DNA from: Diaporthe sp. PMI_573
Taxonomy: Eukaryota > Ascomycota > Sordariomycetes > Diaporthales > Diaporthaceae
NCBI GenBank assembly: GCA_021399435.1
Contig: JAJTUP010000031.1
Span: 496,001-560,000, forward strand
Direction of reading: 5' to 3'
Length of the DNA: 64,000 nt
Shown: positions 49,601 through 60,874 of the stretch, in pieces
Layout: every line of letters begins with the position of its first letter
Position numbering within the stretch: the stretch's first letter is position 1
Program-made: the position numbers and the translations under genes
The notes under the pieces: generated by a model
The model's input: the letters and a program-made list of their open reading frames with translations, nothing else
The model's database searches: none
Told to the model about the DNA's origin: nothing

Positions 49601-52210
49601 TCAGGTGATGGCGGCTGGATCTCCAACGTTGTTGTCTTTGTCGATATCGCGGCTGATGGGCCCCACGAGCATATGCCAAACCCCGTCTCGTTGATGGTGT
49701 CTGTGATCCACGATGTCGCTGAGCCGAAATCAGTAATCCGCGCATTTAAGAATGTGCTCGGTCCTAGTAACAGAACTCACAAGTTCAACTCTTCCCCTAA
49801 AGTGTCGTCCAGGTACTGGAGTCTCTCCTCCGCGAGCGCGTCGTCGCCGAACCGGATGAACTGCAGGGCGACAGTGGTCCTAGTCTTACGCAGTGCTTGC
49901 ATTGTCCTCCACAAGTCCTTGATCGGCTCCTCCACCCCGCATTGTACCTCTGTACCACCCTCCCAGATCGCATCGGTCAGGATATACACGTTTGTACCGC
50001 GACGACTGCGCTGAAGGAACTTGGGTATCTTTGAGTTCTTGAGGCCGCTCTTCACGTGTTCCAATATTGGGCCGAGGCTGTTCTCCATATTGCACGTGTC
50101 GAAGTCAGGTGTTTGTTGGTGCTCTTTGAGGAAGCGAACGAGTGATCCGATTTCTTTTGCGGCGCCTCTCTTTGGTTTCGTGGGGCGAGAAGTGAGGAAC
50201 AATTCGACGCCGTCTGGGTCAGCCGACTTCACTAGGTATCCAAGCGCATTCACCGCATCGACGACCTTGTCCCAGTGCTGGTTTCTCATCGTGCTCGAAT
50301 CATCGACGACGAAGATCTGCTCCTGTCTCAGCATTCAAGTCGGCGTTTTGTGTACGAATGAATACGACCTACCTGCTCACGATCTTTGATCTCCCTCATG
50401 GCTCTGTCATGATCGCGCAGTGGCTCGCGTGGCAAGCCATTCTTCTTTTTGTCAATCCACTCGAGCACTTCAGGTATGGTGACTTGAGCGTATGGCTCTG
50501 GGCCATTTCTCTTTCTCCCTGAGGCAACAGGCACAGGGGTAGTGGTGGCTGGCCCACCAGGTGGCCGGGGGTTCACGACTGCAGGATCCCCTGGAGGGTG
50601 AACGTAGACTGATGGTTGCATAGATGGTTCTTGGTGCTTGGAGTCTTGTTTTCCAGGTTCAAGAAAATCTCCAAAACGATGCAACAAGGTCCTGGCTTCT
50701 AGCCTGCTCGTGTTACTGGGTCTGAGCATTTCCTTCAGGATGAGGTCTCCAATCGAACCCGACAAATCGTCGAATACCCTTCTTCTTTCCATGACGAGGT
50801 CCTTCATCTTGTCCACAGCCTGGATTCGGGCCGTTCCGTTGTGAAAGCATCCGGAATATCCTTGAGAGGCATGGTTTGGAATGGTGTCAGTCTCCTGCCG
50901 GCGCATCTCGAAGAATTCTGATAGTCCCCTGGATCCACAGGTTGTCCAGACCAAGACTTCGAAAAGTACACAACCCATAGACCAGATATCTATATCCCAC
51001 AATGCGCCATAGTCAACACTGTCCAGGCTTGGGTAGTGTTGAGTCAGCTCTGGGGCTCCGTACATCTTCGTGCTCATGTTGTCCGGGCTCTTGACAGACT
51101 TATTCCCGGTCCTGACCAAGGCTATGCTGCTCATGCCAAAGTCCGCGATTTTGAATTGATAATGATAAGGGGTTTTGTCGCTATGTCTGAACACAAAGAT
51201 GTTGGCAGGCTTTATGTCCTGGTGTACACACCGTATGGTGCCTTGATTCGCGTTCCCGGTGTCCTGTTCGAGTCTGTGGATGTGTTCGAGCCCAATGAAT
51301 AGATTGCTGAGGCTTGACCACAAGCCATAAAGCTCGTGCCGCTCGAGCGGCAACTCATTTCGATTGAAAAAGTCCAACAAGCTCCCTTGATCTGTATATT
51401 CAAGCATGATGAAGGCTTTGCCCAATTTTTTGAAGGACCCGTAGTACTTCAGAAAGTGTTGCCCGTATACCTCTGTTGGTAGTACGTTGTTCTCGAGATT
51501 GATATAAGAATCCACCTCATTCTTGAATGAGAACTCTACCTCTGATGCATCGAACTCCTTCAGTACAATTGTGCTCTGTTGGCAGCCACGTGAAATTAGT
51601 CGAGGTTCAGCATTCTTTTGGGTAAATATGATGACCTTGGAACACATACAACTGCGAGGCCGGAAGATGGATGGACGTTGCACTTCTTCACGGTCGTGCT
51701 TTCGCCAGTCCGACCAGATAGGACCTTCTCAAAAGTGAAAGGCAACACACTCTCGGGTAACAATTCCCTTGACTGTAGTCGATTGGGCCCAAGAACGACC
51801 GGAGAGAAGAGCCACTGATTCTCCTGAAATTGATTGAACGTTTGGACTCCGTCAGGTGCATTAGGAAGCGCATCTGGCTTAGCTTTGAATGGTAGAGAAT
51901 TGTCGTCAACGCCCTCCTCTGTGAACCTCTTGATGTAATAGAGTTTGGGGCTCTGGATAGTAGATATGTAGACAAGAATGGAGAAAATGCGCAAATATCT
52001 CGTCAGTATGTCTTCGATGGGCACATGGATCGGTGTATTATGGCTGCATGAATTCAGAATAGGGGAAATCCGGTTCTGCCAGTATTCCTTCAAAGTTTCG
52101 AAAGGAATGTATTTTGCATCCTTGCCTAAGCCGTCGGTACCAACAACCGTGACATGCTTAGTGTCGACCCAGATGTGGAAGTCGATGAAAAGCTGAAAGT
52201 TTGTAGACAT
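49601..52210 (-). CDS. Protein kinase-VWA domain fusion protein, 807 aa
   Basis: Four exons: 52210-51650, 51575-50373, 50322-49781 and 49718-49601; donors GTATGT, GTAGGT, GTGAGT, frames continuous. Residues 1-~140 are a fungal N-terminal region with a hydrophobic helix. The kinase core follows: glycine-rich LSGRTGESTTVKK, lysine in VLKEF just after intron 1, catalytic loop HQDIKPANIFV (HQD for HRD), DFG in IADFGMSS, APE in YGAPELTQ, and DIWSMGCVLFEVLVW. A Pro-rich hinge (VHPPGDPAVVNPRPPGG) and a polar helix lead to a von Willebrand A domain: EQIFVVDDSSTMRN (MIDAS-like DxSxT) and VYILTDAIWEGG (the T and D of MIDAS). The last exon ends PAAIT. The active-site residues look intact apart from the HQD. 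VWA suggests metal-dependent binding of a partner; function unknown. Confidence 0.88.
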
Positions 52211-53146
52211 CGAGTTAATGTGGATAGACACCCCAAATCGTAGATAGCAGCAGGTCGTGAACGGCGGGTGTCTCGCGCACAGGGTTTTGATGGCTGTCGA
52301 ATCGCTGGCGGCGCGATGGAATACACACCGCTGAGAGAACGTGCGGACTATAAACTGGGCGCAGTGGCTCTGTTGAAGAGCATCGTTCGGGGGGGGGGTT
52401 CGAGTACTAGTAGACGGAGTGGTGAATGGGGGATCGAGCCATGAGGGGAAGAAGAACCCTTATGAGCGTGATGGGAGGCCGCCGATAGAGCTGCGGATGT
52501 CTGACCCTTTCTCGGTAGCAAGAACTTTCCCGGGTCACGAATGTGCACCAAGGTCCTCAAAGACCATTTCTAGGTCTCCTTGTCCGAAGTATTTGAGGTC
52601 CTGCTCTCACAGCTAGCTGGTTTTAGTCTAGAGACTCGAGCTTCGGGAGCATTGGAGCATCATAAGCAGAAATCCTGCCCCTCAATTTGTACCTCCAGCA
52701 AACTCTTTGTTGTGACACCTGATATGCAGTCATCTGCAAAGGCGGCTTGATTGCCCACCTCCCTCCCAGACTCACTTTAGGCCTTTTCCCAGCTTCTCCG
52801 TTCGGTATAGTTCCGCCGGAGGCAACCTCTCACAGCCACCGCAGGCTGTCGCAAGGCAGTTTTGCGTAGTAATCTTGCGCCCCCCTCCTTGTCCACACCC
52901 CCTTTTTTCCACTCCCAAGGAAAATGATTTTCAACACACAGGAGACCGCATCATGCAGGCTATTCTCAGAGTGGGATTACTCATGATGCAAGCTTGTTGA
53001 AGCAGACGCTGCCTAAGTGCCTTCAACGGGAATAGAACCAACATCATCGTTTTTCCACCACCTTATCCCGGGTCTCAAGTACCTGGGTACACGAATAGAG
53101 CCATTCTTAATACTGCGATGATTTGCATCTTGCAGTAGCGAGGCAT
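52211..53146. other. Intergenic stretch
   Basis: Promoter of the kinase-VWA gene and 3' flank of the CorA-like gene. Contains a G-run near 52389-52398 and CT-rich patches; no gene seen. Confidence 0.4.
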
Positions 53147-55404
53147 TCAGCTTGCAGCAACTGGTCTTACTCCCAAAATGTTCGGCTGCTCCTCGTCTCC
53201 TTGAGCATGCTGACGCCTCATGCGGTTGTTCCTCCAATACAGAGCCCACCAAACACAGATAATGGCCCCGGTCATTGGAAAACAAATGGCTGCAAACAAC
53301 GAAAAGAATTCCGGCTTCCAGAATGGCTTCAAAGATCCCTCTGGGTCTTCCTGGTCCCATTGAAATGCTCCGCTGCTGAAGAACGTCTGGTCTGATGTCA
53401 GATAATCCGTCAACTCAGATGAAGAGAAAGATGGTAACCCAAAAATTCTTACGGCAACAAAAGTGGCGGGGAGGAAGAAGAGCGTGACCAATGTGATCAG
53501 ATGCATTGAAGAGGTCTGTATCGCCGTCTTCTCTGCAACTTTCTTCATGCTCTTCGTCATGGCCTCCATCTCGAGGCTTGACTGGTGCATGTCATTTGTC
53601 ATCATCTCTGAATGCTTCCCACTCTGATGAGCATTAATTGCAAAGAGCTTATTGACCTCCATGTTGCGAAATTGGACGATCTTGTCGAACTGGTAATGAC
53701 TTATGAGCTGTAAATTCCAGATTATGCGTAGGATGTGGTTCACACTTACCAAGGACTTGCCATCCTCGAACATTCTCATGAGAGTGTCCAATCGAGACTG
53801 TTCCATCTCCAGGCTTCTGATGACTGCCCTCGCCCGCCTGAAGAAGCTATTCAGGTCTGCGCCGCAGTTCCTCTTGATATCCATAGGCATATCATCGCTT
53901 TCGGCTAAAGTTTTATAATAATCAATCACTTCGTTGATGACCTCTGCATTCAGCTTCATGACGAGCTTGACTTCGTGCATTTTTGACGCGACGTCTGTCA
54001 GCTTCTGTAGTCCGTCCACGGTGAATTCCTGCAAAACACTGAATTTGCTCTGATCACTCGACCCAGAATCCCAGCGGGCCTGCTGCAGTAGTGTTGGCGA
54101 TGTCAGAAGGGGCTCAAGCTTCGGTGGCGACGGTGGAGTTGTTGTTTTGGTCAGTACTGGAGAATCCCGCTTCTCTGTGTCTACACTGGTTGAAACTCTG
54201 GAGAATCCACTCAAGATCCGCTTTGGGGATACCGAAGACAAGGCACTTTGGAGAGTATCGGTTCTCCGCGATTGCTTTGAATAGACAGTTGAGTCGGCAC
54301 GGCGAAGCAGCTTTCCAGCCTTTTCTTCCGTGGCCGTCAGATTCTGAAGGAGAACATTCGGGTCCAGGCTCAGCGCCTCCTCAATACTCTTGAAGGGGGC
54401 GTTCTTGGCCTTCATCAGTATATCGCTGAGCTGCTTTTGCAGGTCATTGATCCGTGACTTCCAGTTCTCACCACTCCATTCGAAAACAATAAGAAGTGTC
54501 AGAATGGAAGCAGAGAAGGCTCCACTGACAGTCTTCAGCGAGCTAGGCTGTAGCTGGGTGGTGGAGCTCAGCGCTTGTGTGATGCGCTCTTGCATCAGCT
54601 CATTTCCCTTGATGTTGATCCAAGCGGCATGCCCCGTGCACACGTCAAAAGAGTGATAAACTGCGGTCTGACGGATTGACCACGGAGGAGAATCCGACCT
54701 CTCGACAGACCAGAGATTGAAACAATGCCTGATCTCATGGCCCGACCTCCCCAGTCTGGGGATGCGATGCTTTTGGGCATCAGATTGATCAAGAAAGTTC
54801 TCAGCGTTGAACGCGGTGTAATGAAAGTCCTTCACTGCTTCCTGTTCTCCAAATGTGAAGGCAAGGTCAAGGAATCGGGGCATTGTTTGCAAGAATGACA
54901 GAGTATATGCGAAGGCTTCCATTGAGCAATCCAAAGGTGCACGTGAATGTTCAGCCGTTATGAAGCTAGTACTGTGTCAGACCGTTCTTTATATCATTTA
55001 TGACCTGTTCCTGTTCTTCTCATCTTGCTTGAATTTAAGTAAACTTACACATGCCGGCATTGAGGATCTTTACGCCCAGCCTGGAAGTGGCTTCTCAACT
55101 CGTCCACAGTCCTGTATCTCTTCAGTGGACCGAATCCTGCTTCCCAGTTATCAGTAAACGCAAACAATGCTTTTATACGATTATATTCACCGTCTGACTT
55201 ACCACCGCCATCGTACGATTCGAATAGCTTCACACCAGAATATTCAGGGTATTCAGGGTCGTCCAGGAACAAGCGGCACTCTTCCCCTCGAAGTGCGTCG
55301 TTGAACGCCAACAAATCATGCTTAAATGACTGTGATCGTAACAGATTGGTAGGGTATTTTTTCGCATCAATGAGAGCTGTGTTCAATTGATCATAGGAGT
55401 CCAT
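53147..55404 (-). CDS. CorA-like (Mg2+/divalent cation transporter-type) membrane protein, 682 aa
   Basis: Four exons: 55404-55049, 54965-53750, 53689-53453 and 53386-53147. Introns 2 (60 nt) and 3 (66 nt) are stop-free multiples of three with good ends (GTAAGT...CAG, GTAAGA...CAG); removing them gives DGKSLFDKIVQFRNMEVNKLF and ATFVATFFSSGAFQW, the patterns seen in fungal CorA-like proteins, while keeping them would add 42 foreign residues. The long soluble N-part includes a coiled-coil-prone stretch (SRINDLQKQLSDILMKAKNA) and a long helix before the membrane (MTKSMKKVAEKTA). Two C-terminal membrane helices: LITLVTLFFLPATFVATFF and FFSLFAAICFPMTGAIICVWW. The canonical GMN motif after helix 1 is absent, so transport is uncertain; many fungal homologues share this loss. 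Confidence 0.85.
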
Positions 55405-56090
55405 GGTATTATGATGCTCGTTGTAATTGACACAAGTACGTGATATCTGTCAGCTTGGTCCGGAGCAGCCTTCCCTTTTGAATCCCGCCAACGTTCAGAG
55501 CCTGTTTGAAGTCATTATCGAGGCTCGATGGACATTTCGACGTCTCAAGTCAGACGAGAGAAATCGTGTGTCCTGCCCTGCCCTGCCCGAGGAGAAATGG
55601 CCCCGGTGGGGTTACACAACATAATGTGACACCATCGATCAGACCCCAGCGCCTTAAGGGGAAACAACACAGCGGTAGAATGCGGTCGTACTAAACTTGT
55701 GCAACGTAGTATTTGGCAGTGTTTGCCAATTGATCGGTAGACACTGCCCACTGCATATCCTGATAGGCATCCTGCAGGGCGACCGGTAAGGCAACTTGCC
55801 TTGAAGATCAGGCCTCCGCCCCATCGCCCCATTGAGGGGGGCCTGTGTTTTAACGCTTTGGACTTTGCCCCGAAACAATGGATTCTTAGCTGAGCATGTA
55901 GAAAGAAAATGTTACAATGAGAGACACTTTAGAACATGTGGCTACAAGGTCAAGGTGTGTGGGCGAAGCAGCGTGTTCCATGCATTTCCGTTCTCTACCT
56001 AGGCATTCTGTCAGACCCCCCACTCAACGACCAGCCTCTGCCAATGCCCCATCCACTCATCTCCGCCACGAATTTGTGCAACCGCCACAG
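55405..56090. other. Intergenic stretch
   Basis: Promoter of the CorA-like gene and 3' flank of the small gene on the right; no gene seen. Confidence 0.4.
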
Positions 56091-56470
56091 TCATCTATGG
56101 CGTCCTCGTCGGCTGCGGAGCACCTTGTAAAGATCCTCCAGCTGTGCCTTTCCAGTTTATAAGTCGCATTCTAATACGATATGGAAGGTTGACCGCCGGA
56201 TTAGGTCAGACTTACTGGGACGAGTTGCTGAGGCACATCCACGACATAGTGGTCGCTATTGGCTACCTGTGATCCTTCGTTAGGCGTTTTTTATCCCACA
56301 ATCATATGGACCTTGCTGAATGCCTTGAACGAAGTGGATTAAAGGAGATTACTTACGTTTACGGCGATGTTCTGACCAGGGAAGAGGCGCTCCAAATACT
56401 CCTGCAGTCTCTGCTGCGTAATTCCATAAGTTTTGATAAAGGTTTGCACCATCTTGATGGCGTTTTGCAT
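56091..56470 (-). CDS. Predicted small three-exon gene, 73 aa, unknown function
   Basis: Exons 56470-56357 (38 codons), 56266-56216 (17 codons) and 56147-56091 (18 codons plus TGA), all phase 0, with two perfect GTAAGT donors, acceptors CACAG and AAAG, and introns of 90 and 68 nt (CTAAT branch site in the second). The joined protein begins MQNAIKMVQTFIKTYG and continues QEYLERLFPGQNIAVN, VANSDHYVVDVPQQLVP, AQLEDLYKVLRSRRGRHR. It reads as a compact helix-strand-helix protein with a basic end; every exon is the only open phase. A TATATA near 56555-56561 on the template side could be its promoter. An alternative upstream exon (codons beginning MGVVRVRRLR near 56605-56537, donor GTGTGG) would extend it by 23 residues. 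Not recognised. Confidence 0.47.
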
Positions 56471-57594
56471 GAAGTGCTGAGGTACTGGTCTCTTGATGCG
56501 AAAAGGTGAGGGTCGGCTACAACCCACACCGGGCGCGTCAGTCTGCCTTGTGGTATATATTCAGTGTAGCGTAGGCGACGGACGCGAACCACCCCCATCA
56601 CCGACTCCTGTTGGTGAGGCTTGGGTCAACCTCGTGTGCCTGACTTCCCTGCCCACCAGCTGGGTAACCTTCAGAATCCCTTCAGGCTCTTTCAGGGCGG
56701 AAATTGTTGCGCCCGCAGAGCCGCATTCTGTGGGCTGGCATTCTTTACCATTGGCCGAGGCTTTTAGTCCCATGATTGGGCTGCATGAAGCTGCATCTCC
56801 CTGGCCAATGTGGCCGAGTTGCCCACCTCTCGATTCATTTCCAGGGTTTCAAATCCAAGTCGCAATGCGGTCAAGTAGCCTGCTTGCCTGGTACCATGCA
56901 TGGTCTTTTTGTCCGCTCTTCTCAGATCGTTAGTTATCAGTACTATCAGTAACGATCTGGTCATTCCACCCATGGGATCCAACTAACACCATTACTCGGT
57001 CAAAATCGAGAAGTTCTGGTCTCACACTCATACAATGGCATAAAGGGTGTGCGATCTCGCCTGCTTTATGCTTTAAATCTAATGATTGTCAGCCCTGTGC
57101 GACTGGCGGATTTCGTGTTCTGGCCCGCATCGTGAGCGCCAGTTCAGTTTCTGCTCGGACCACGAGCGACAATCTAGAGCTCCTGTGCCACCACCGCACT
57201 CCGGGGTACTGTACCCAGCTCGTCTTACTGGCAAAGACGGTCGAAGTCCAGTTCCACATACTGCAGCTCAGTGTTCGATCTCTACAGTCGCGTCGTCAAA
57301 GACAGGTGCACCACCGAGAACAGCAGCGGTCACAGATGGCGATGCACACTCACAATAGTGTTGAAGATGGACATGCGGTTCAATTGGTCACTGCAATTGT
57401 TTGATTTAAATCGAAAGATTTTGATGTTGAGACGATGGAGCGAAGGGTGATGTCATTCTAATGGAGACGGCTTATAAATGCAGTCACTTGTGCAGCAGCT
57501 AACTTCCAATCGCGACTGCTTGCCCCTCACCAACACTGCCTGGGCATAGTGCGACAAACAACACACCCGCAAAGACTCCGTTCCCAACATCAAG
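56471..57594. other. Intergenic stretch
   Basis: Divergent region between the small minus-strand gene and the reductase gene. Two overlapping minus-strand frames at 56561-56982 are protein-like in places but could not be joined. A perfect 10-base inverted repeat is listed separately. Confidence 0.4.
56923..56959. repeat. Inverted repeat with 10-base arms
   Basis: CAGATCGTTA (56923-56932) and TAACGATCTG (56950-56959) are exact reverse complements around a 17-base loop that itself repeats TATCAG/CTATCAG. Could form a hairpin or be a site for a dimeric regulator. Confidence 0.5.
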
Positions 57595-58774
57595 ATGACT
57601 TCCACGGCACAGAAAATCCTCTTCCTTGTCGGCCCTGGTCTAATTGGCGGCTCACTTCTTGTAAAACTCAAGGAAGTGAGGCCAGACCTGAAGCTCCACG
57701 CCCTGACACGCCGTGACGACCAGGCCGCCGAGCTCAAGGAGCAAGGGATCGAGCCGGTGCGGGGCTCCCTCGAGAACGCAGACATCATCAAGGAATGGGT
57801 TGCCAAGAGCGACATCATCATCCACACAGCCTCCGCCGACGACGACAAGGGTGCCTTTGCCATTGTCGAGGGCCTCAAGGCTCGGCCCAAGGGCTCGAAG
57901 CGGGCAATCTACATCCAGACCAGCGGCAACGACGAGCTCGCCAACTCTGCCCGCGGCCTAAGCGCCAAGTCGATTGAGGAGAGGACCCTGTCTGACCTCC
58001 ACCTGACGGACGATGAGATAGATGCACGGATCGCACCGGACGCGTACCATCGCCACGTGGACGGTCCTCTACGCAAGGAGATTCTCAACCCCGAGAAGGA
58101 GAAGGAGTACAATGTCGTCTCCAGCCTGATGATGCCACCTCTCATCTATGGAATCGGCTCTGCGCCCTGGCACCGGATCTCAATCCAGACGCCGATGCTC
58201 ACCTCGTTCATGATCAAGAACGGACTTGTCACACTGCCCGAAGGGTTTCAGGGCGCGTGGAACTGTGTGTGGGTGCACGATCTCGTGGACCAGTACGTGG
58301 TGCTCCTGCAGCACCTCGAGAAGCTCGAGCCAGGACAGCAAAAGACGCACTACGTCTTCCCTGCTGAGAACAAGGCGTTCTTGTGGAAGGAGCACTTCGA
58401 CGCTATCGCGGGAGAGCTGGTGAGACTGGGCCACCCCGCCGCAAAGGCCAACGACGGCAAGGCTAGGGTGTTGAAGACCAAGGAGGACTTCATCGAGTTC
58501 ATCGGTGGCAAGGACAACCCCTACAGCGAGTGCTTTGGCTACATTGTGTGGGGCACCGAGAACAGCTATACCAGCCCTGAGTGAGTCAATCCCGGAGCAT
58601 GGAAAATCCCATACTCTTTCATTTGTTTCTATTGCCCCTCATGTTGGAAGACTGACTGACCTCCTTGACAGTCTCACAGCGAGCCTTGGGTTCAAGCACA
58701 AGGCCAAGGGTGTGGTAGACAGCATTATCAACGGCAAGGAGCTGGAGAAGTTCATCAAGGATCAGACCAAATGA
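57595..58774 (+). CDS. NmrA/epimerase-like NAD(P)-binding reductase, 362 aa
   Basis: Atypical short-chain dehydrogenase (extended Rossmann fold). Exons 57595-58580 and 58672-58774; intron GTGAGT...GACAG splits an Asp codon, and the last exon adds LTASLGFKHKAKGVVDSII and the C-terminus GKELEKFIKDQTK. N-terminal nucleotide motif LVGPGLIGGSLLVKL (GxxGxxG), LTRRDDQAAELKEQGIEPVRGSL (NADPH-type Arg after strand 2), and IIIHTASADDDKGAFAIVEG. No SDR YxxxK catalytic pair is clear, as in NmrA-like and isoflavone-reductase-like members; VSSLMMPPLIYGIG matches the (S/M)PP-IYG strand of epimerases, and WNCVWVHDLVDQYV the conserved HVDDL segment. Likely cytosolic; substrate or sensor role unknown. Confidence 0.9.
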
Positions 58775-59345
58775 GGAGCGATGCAGGCCGGGGTCGTCAA
58801 GGAAGCCGATTGACAATGTGTGTACTGTTGAGTTTGCAATTCCCTAATTGTGGGGCTGATTTGAGTCTCGGTACCTGGTATAGCGGGGTCTCTCAGGTTT
58901 GATCCAGGACGCAGGACTACGGAAATAGGTTCCGTGGATCTGAGGGACTGGATATTTTGAATCCCCAAGAGAGGTCTGTGGTAAAATGGGTGTCACCGCT
59001 GTCACCGGACGGAACTTGTCTTAGGAGGGCGTACCCTCTACAGAAAAAAAGTCAACACTATGGAGATCAAATTTTCGGTAAATTCGATGGAAGACATATT
59101 ATGATCTGTGTGAGGACAAGACAAAAACGCCAGATAGTAGGGACGATGAAATACCATACTCCGGTGTAATTCATCCCTGAACAGGGGGCGCTCGAGCAGA
59201 CAGTGATGACCTCGACCTCGGGCTTGCTTACATAAGCGTCAGATCGGGATTGACCTTGCAAAGTCCTCACAACGTTCGGGCTTGGTCTTTGCGAAAGGTG
59301 CTCCCAGTCTGCATCGTAACGCACATACCAGTCAGTGATGCTTTA
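58775..59345. other. Intergenic stretch
   Basis: 3' flank of the reductase and promoter of the lipoate ligase gene; no gene seen. Confidence 0.4.
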
Positions 59346-60724
59346 ATGGCCTCTCTGAGCCGGACATTATGGCGTCTAAAAAGCCGGGCAGGCTCAACGG
59401 CCTCTGTCCTGCAATGTGCTCATAGGCGAGGCATCTCAACCAGCTGGCACGCCCAGACATCACAACCCACAAGCCGCGTCCAGGTCTACACCTCACACAG
59501 CCACAACCCCTACCTGAACCTCTCGGCAGAGCACTTCCTCCTCCAGAACTCACACCCAGAGTCCACAGTCCTCTTCCTGTACACAAACGACCCCTGCATC
59601 GTCATCGGCCGCAACCAGAACCCGTGGCTCGAGGTCAGCCTGGGCCTGCTGCGCGGCTTCACGGCCAGGACGGGAGGTGGCGATGCGGGTGGGAGGGCGG
59701 TGTCCCTGGTACGCCGGCGCTCAGGCGGAGGTGCCGTCTTCCACGACAGCGGCAACGTCAACTTCAGCGTCATCTGCCCGCCGGCCGCGTTCGACCGCAA
59801 CAAGCACGCCGAGATGGTCGTCCGGGCGCTCCGGGGGCTAGGCGTGCCCACGGCGCGTGTCAACGAGAGGCACGATATCGTGCTCGACCGAGAAGGGGGA
59901 AGCCACAGCGACGGCAGCGGCTCCCCCGAGATGCAGACGTTCAAGATCTCCGGGTCGGCGTACAAGCTCACGCGCCTGCGATCGCTGCACCACGGCACGT
60001 GCCTGCTCAACTCGCCCAACCTGGCTGACATAGGCCGGCTGCTGCGGTCGCCCGCCGAGCCGTACGTCAAGGCCCGCGGGGTCGAGAGCGTGCGCAGTCG
60101 GATCTGCAATGTTGGGGTCCCCGCTGCGGAGTTTATGGAGGCTGTCAGGCGCGAGTTTGGGGACATGTACGGCGCGCCTGATGTCGATGTGGGCTTGGGC
60201 TTTGGCGCCGCTGGCGGGGATGACGGCGTTGATTTCGCGCACGAACAGATACAGAAGGGGTACCGGGAGCTTACGGTGAGTATCATACATTTACAGAGCT
60301 TTGCAAAAGGCGACTTGTTTTGCTGATGGGTGTTTAATCACCGCAGTCCCGGGATTGGATCTACGACCAGACGCCTCTGTTTACATTCTCGACACATCCC
60401 TCCGAGGACGACCCCAGAGAAAGGCCGCCACTGCCTTTGGATCTGCCAAAAGATGTGAGCGTTACCACCCCCATCGTATGCTAATCGACTTGTTTGAGAA
60501 CAAATCGCTGATTCGGTACATAGTTCCACGCAACCATCACCGCACGCCACGGACAGATCCAAGAGGCCGAGCTATCAGGTTTCGACGGATCTGCCCTCCA
60601 GGGCCAACATCTCCACACAGTCACCGACTGGCAGAAGGCCCTGTCACCTAGCGGTAACGGTGCATCAAAACAAGTCGGCCAATGGTTCAATCACTTGTTC
60701 GGCATTGGCGACACCACCACATGA
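59346..60724 (+). CDS. AIM22: Mitochondrial lipoate-protein ligase (LplA/Aim22-like), 412 aa
   Basis: Attaches or transfers lipoyl groups to the E2 and glycine-cleavage H proteins in mitochondria. Three exons: 59346-60275, 60347-60454 and 60524-60724; donors GTGAGT and GTGAGC, all phase 0, CTAATC branch site in intron 2. Residues 1-~45 are an Arg/Ser-rich mitochondrial presequence ([22 protein letters not shown]). The ligase fold follows: [31 protein letters not shown] (the GRxQN motif), [21 protein letters not shown] (RRxSGGGxVxHDxGNxN, lipoyl-AMP binding), [24 protein letters not shown] (the K-ISGSA lysine). Exons 2-3 carry the C-terminal part ([16 protein letters not shown]). The conserved residues all look intact. 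The ATG at 59346 precedes the presequence; the upstream frame is open but not protein-like. Confidence 0.93.
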
Positions 60725-60874
60725 CCGCTATAGGATACCATTTCTTCAATACATCTGCACGCTCCATAGACACCGACCAATATGATGATACCCCAACCGC
60801 TTCCATGCTACAACCACCCCCCTCTCATGAAGACCCCCATACTGCCCCCCAAAAAAACCCTACTTTGTGCTTGC

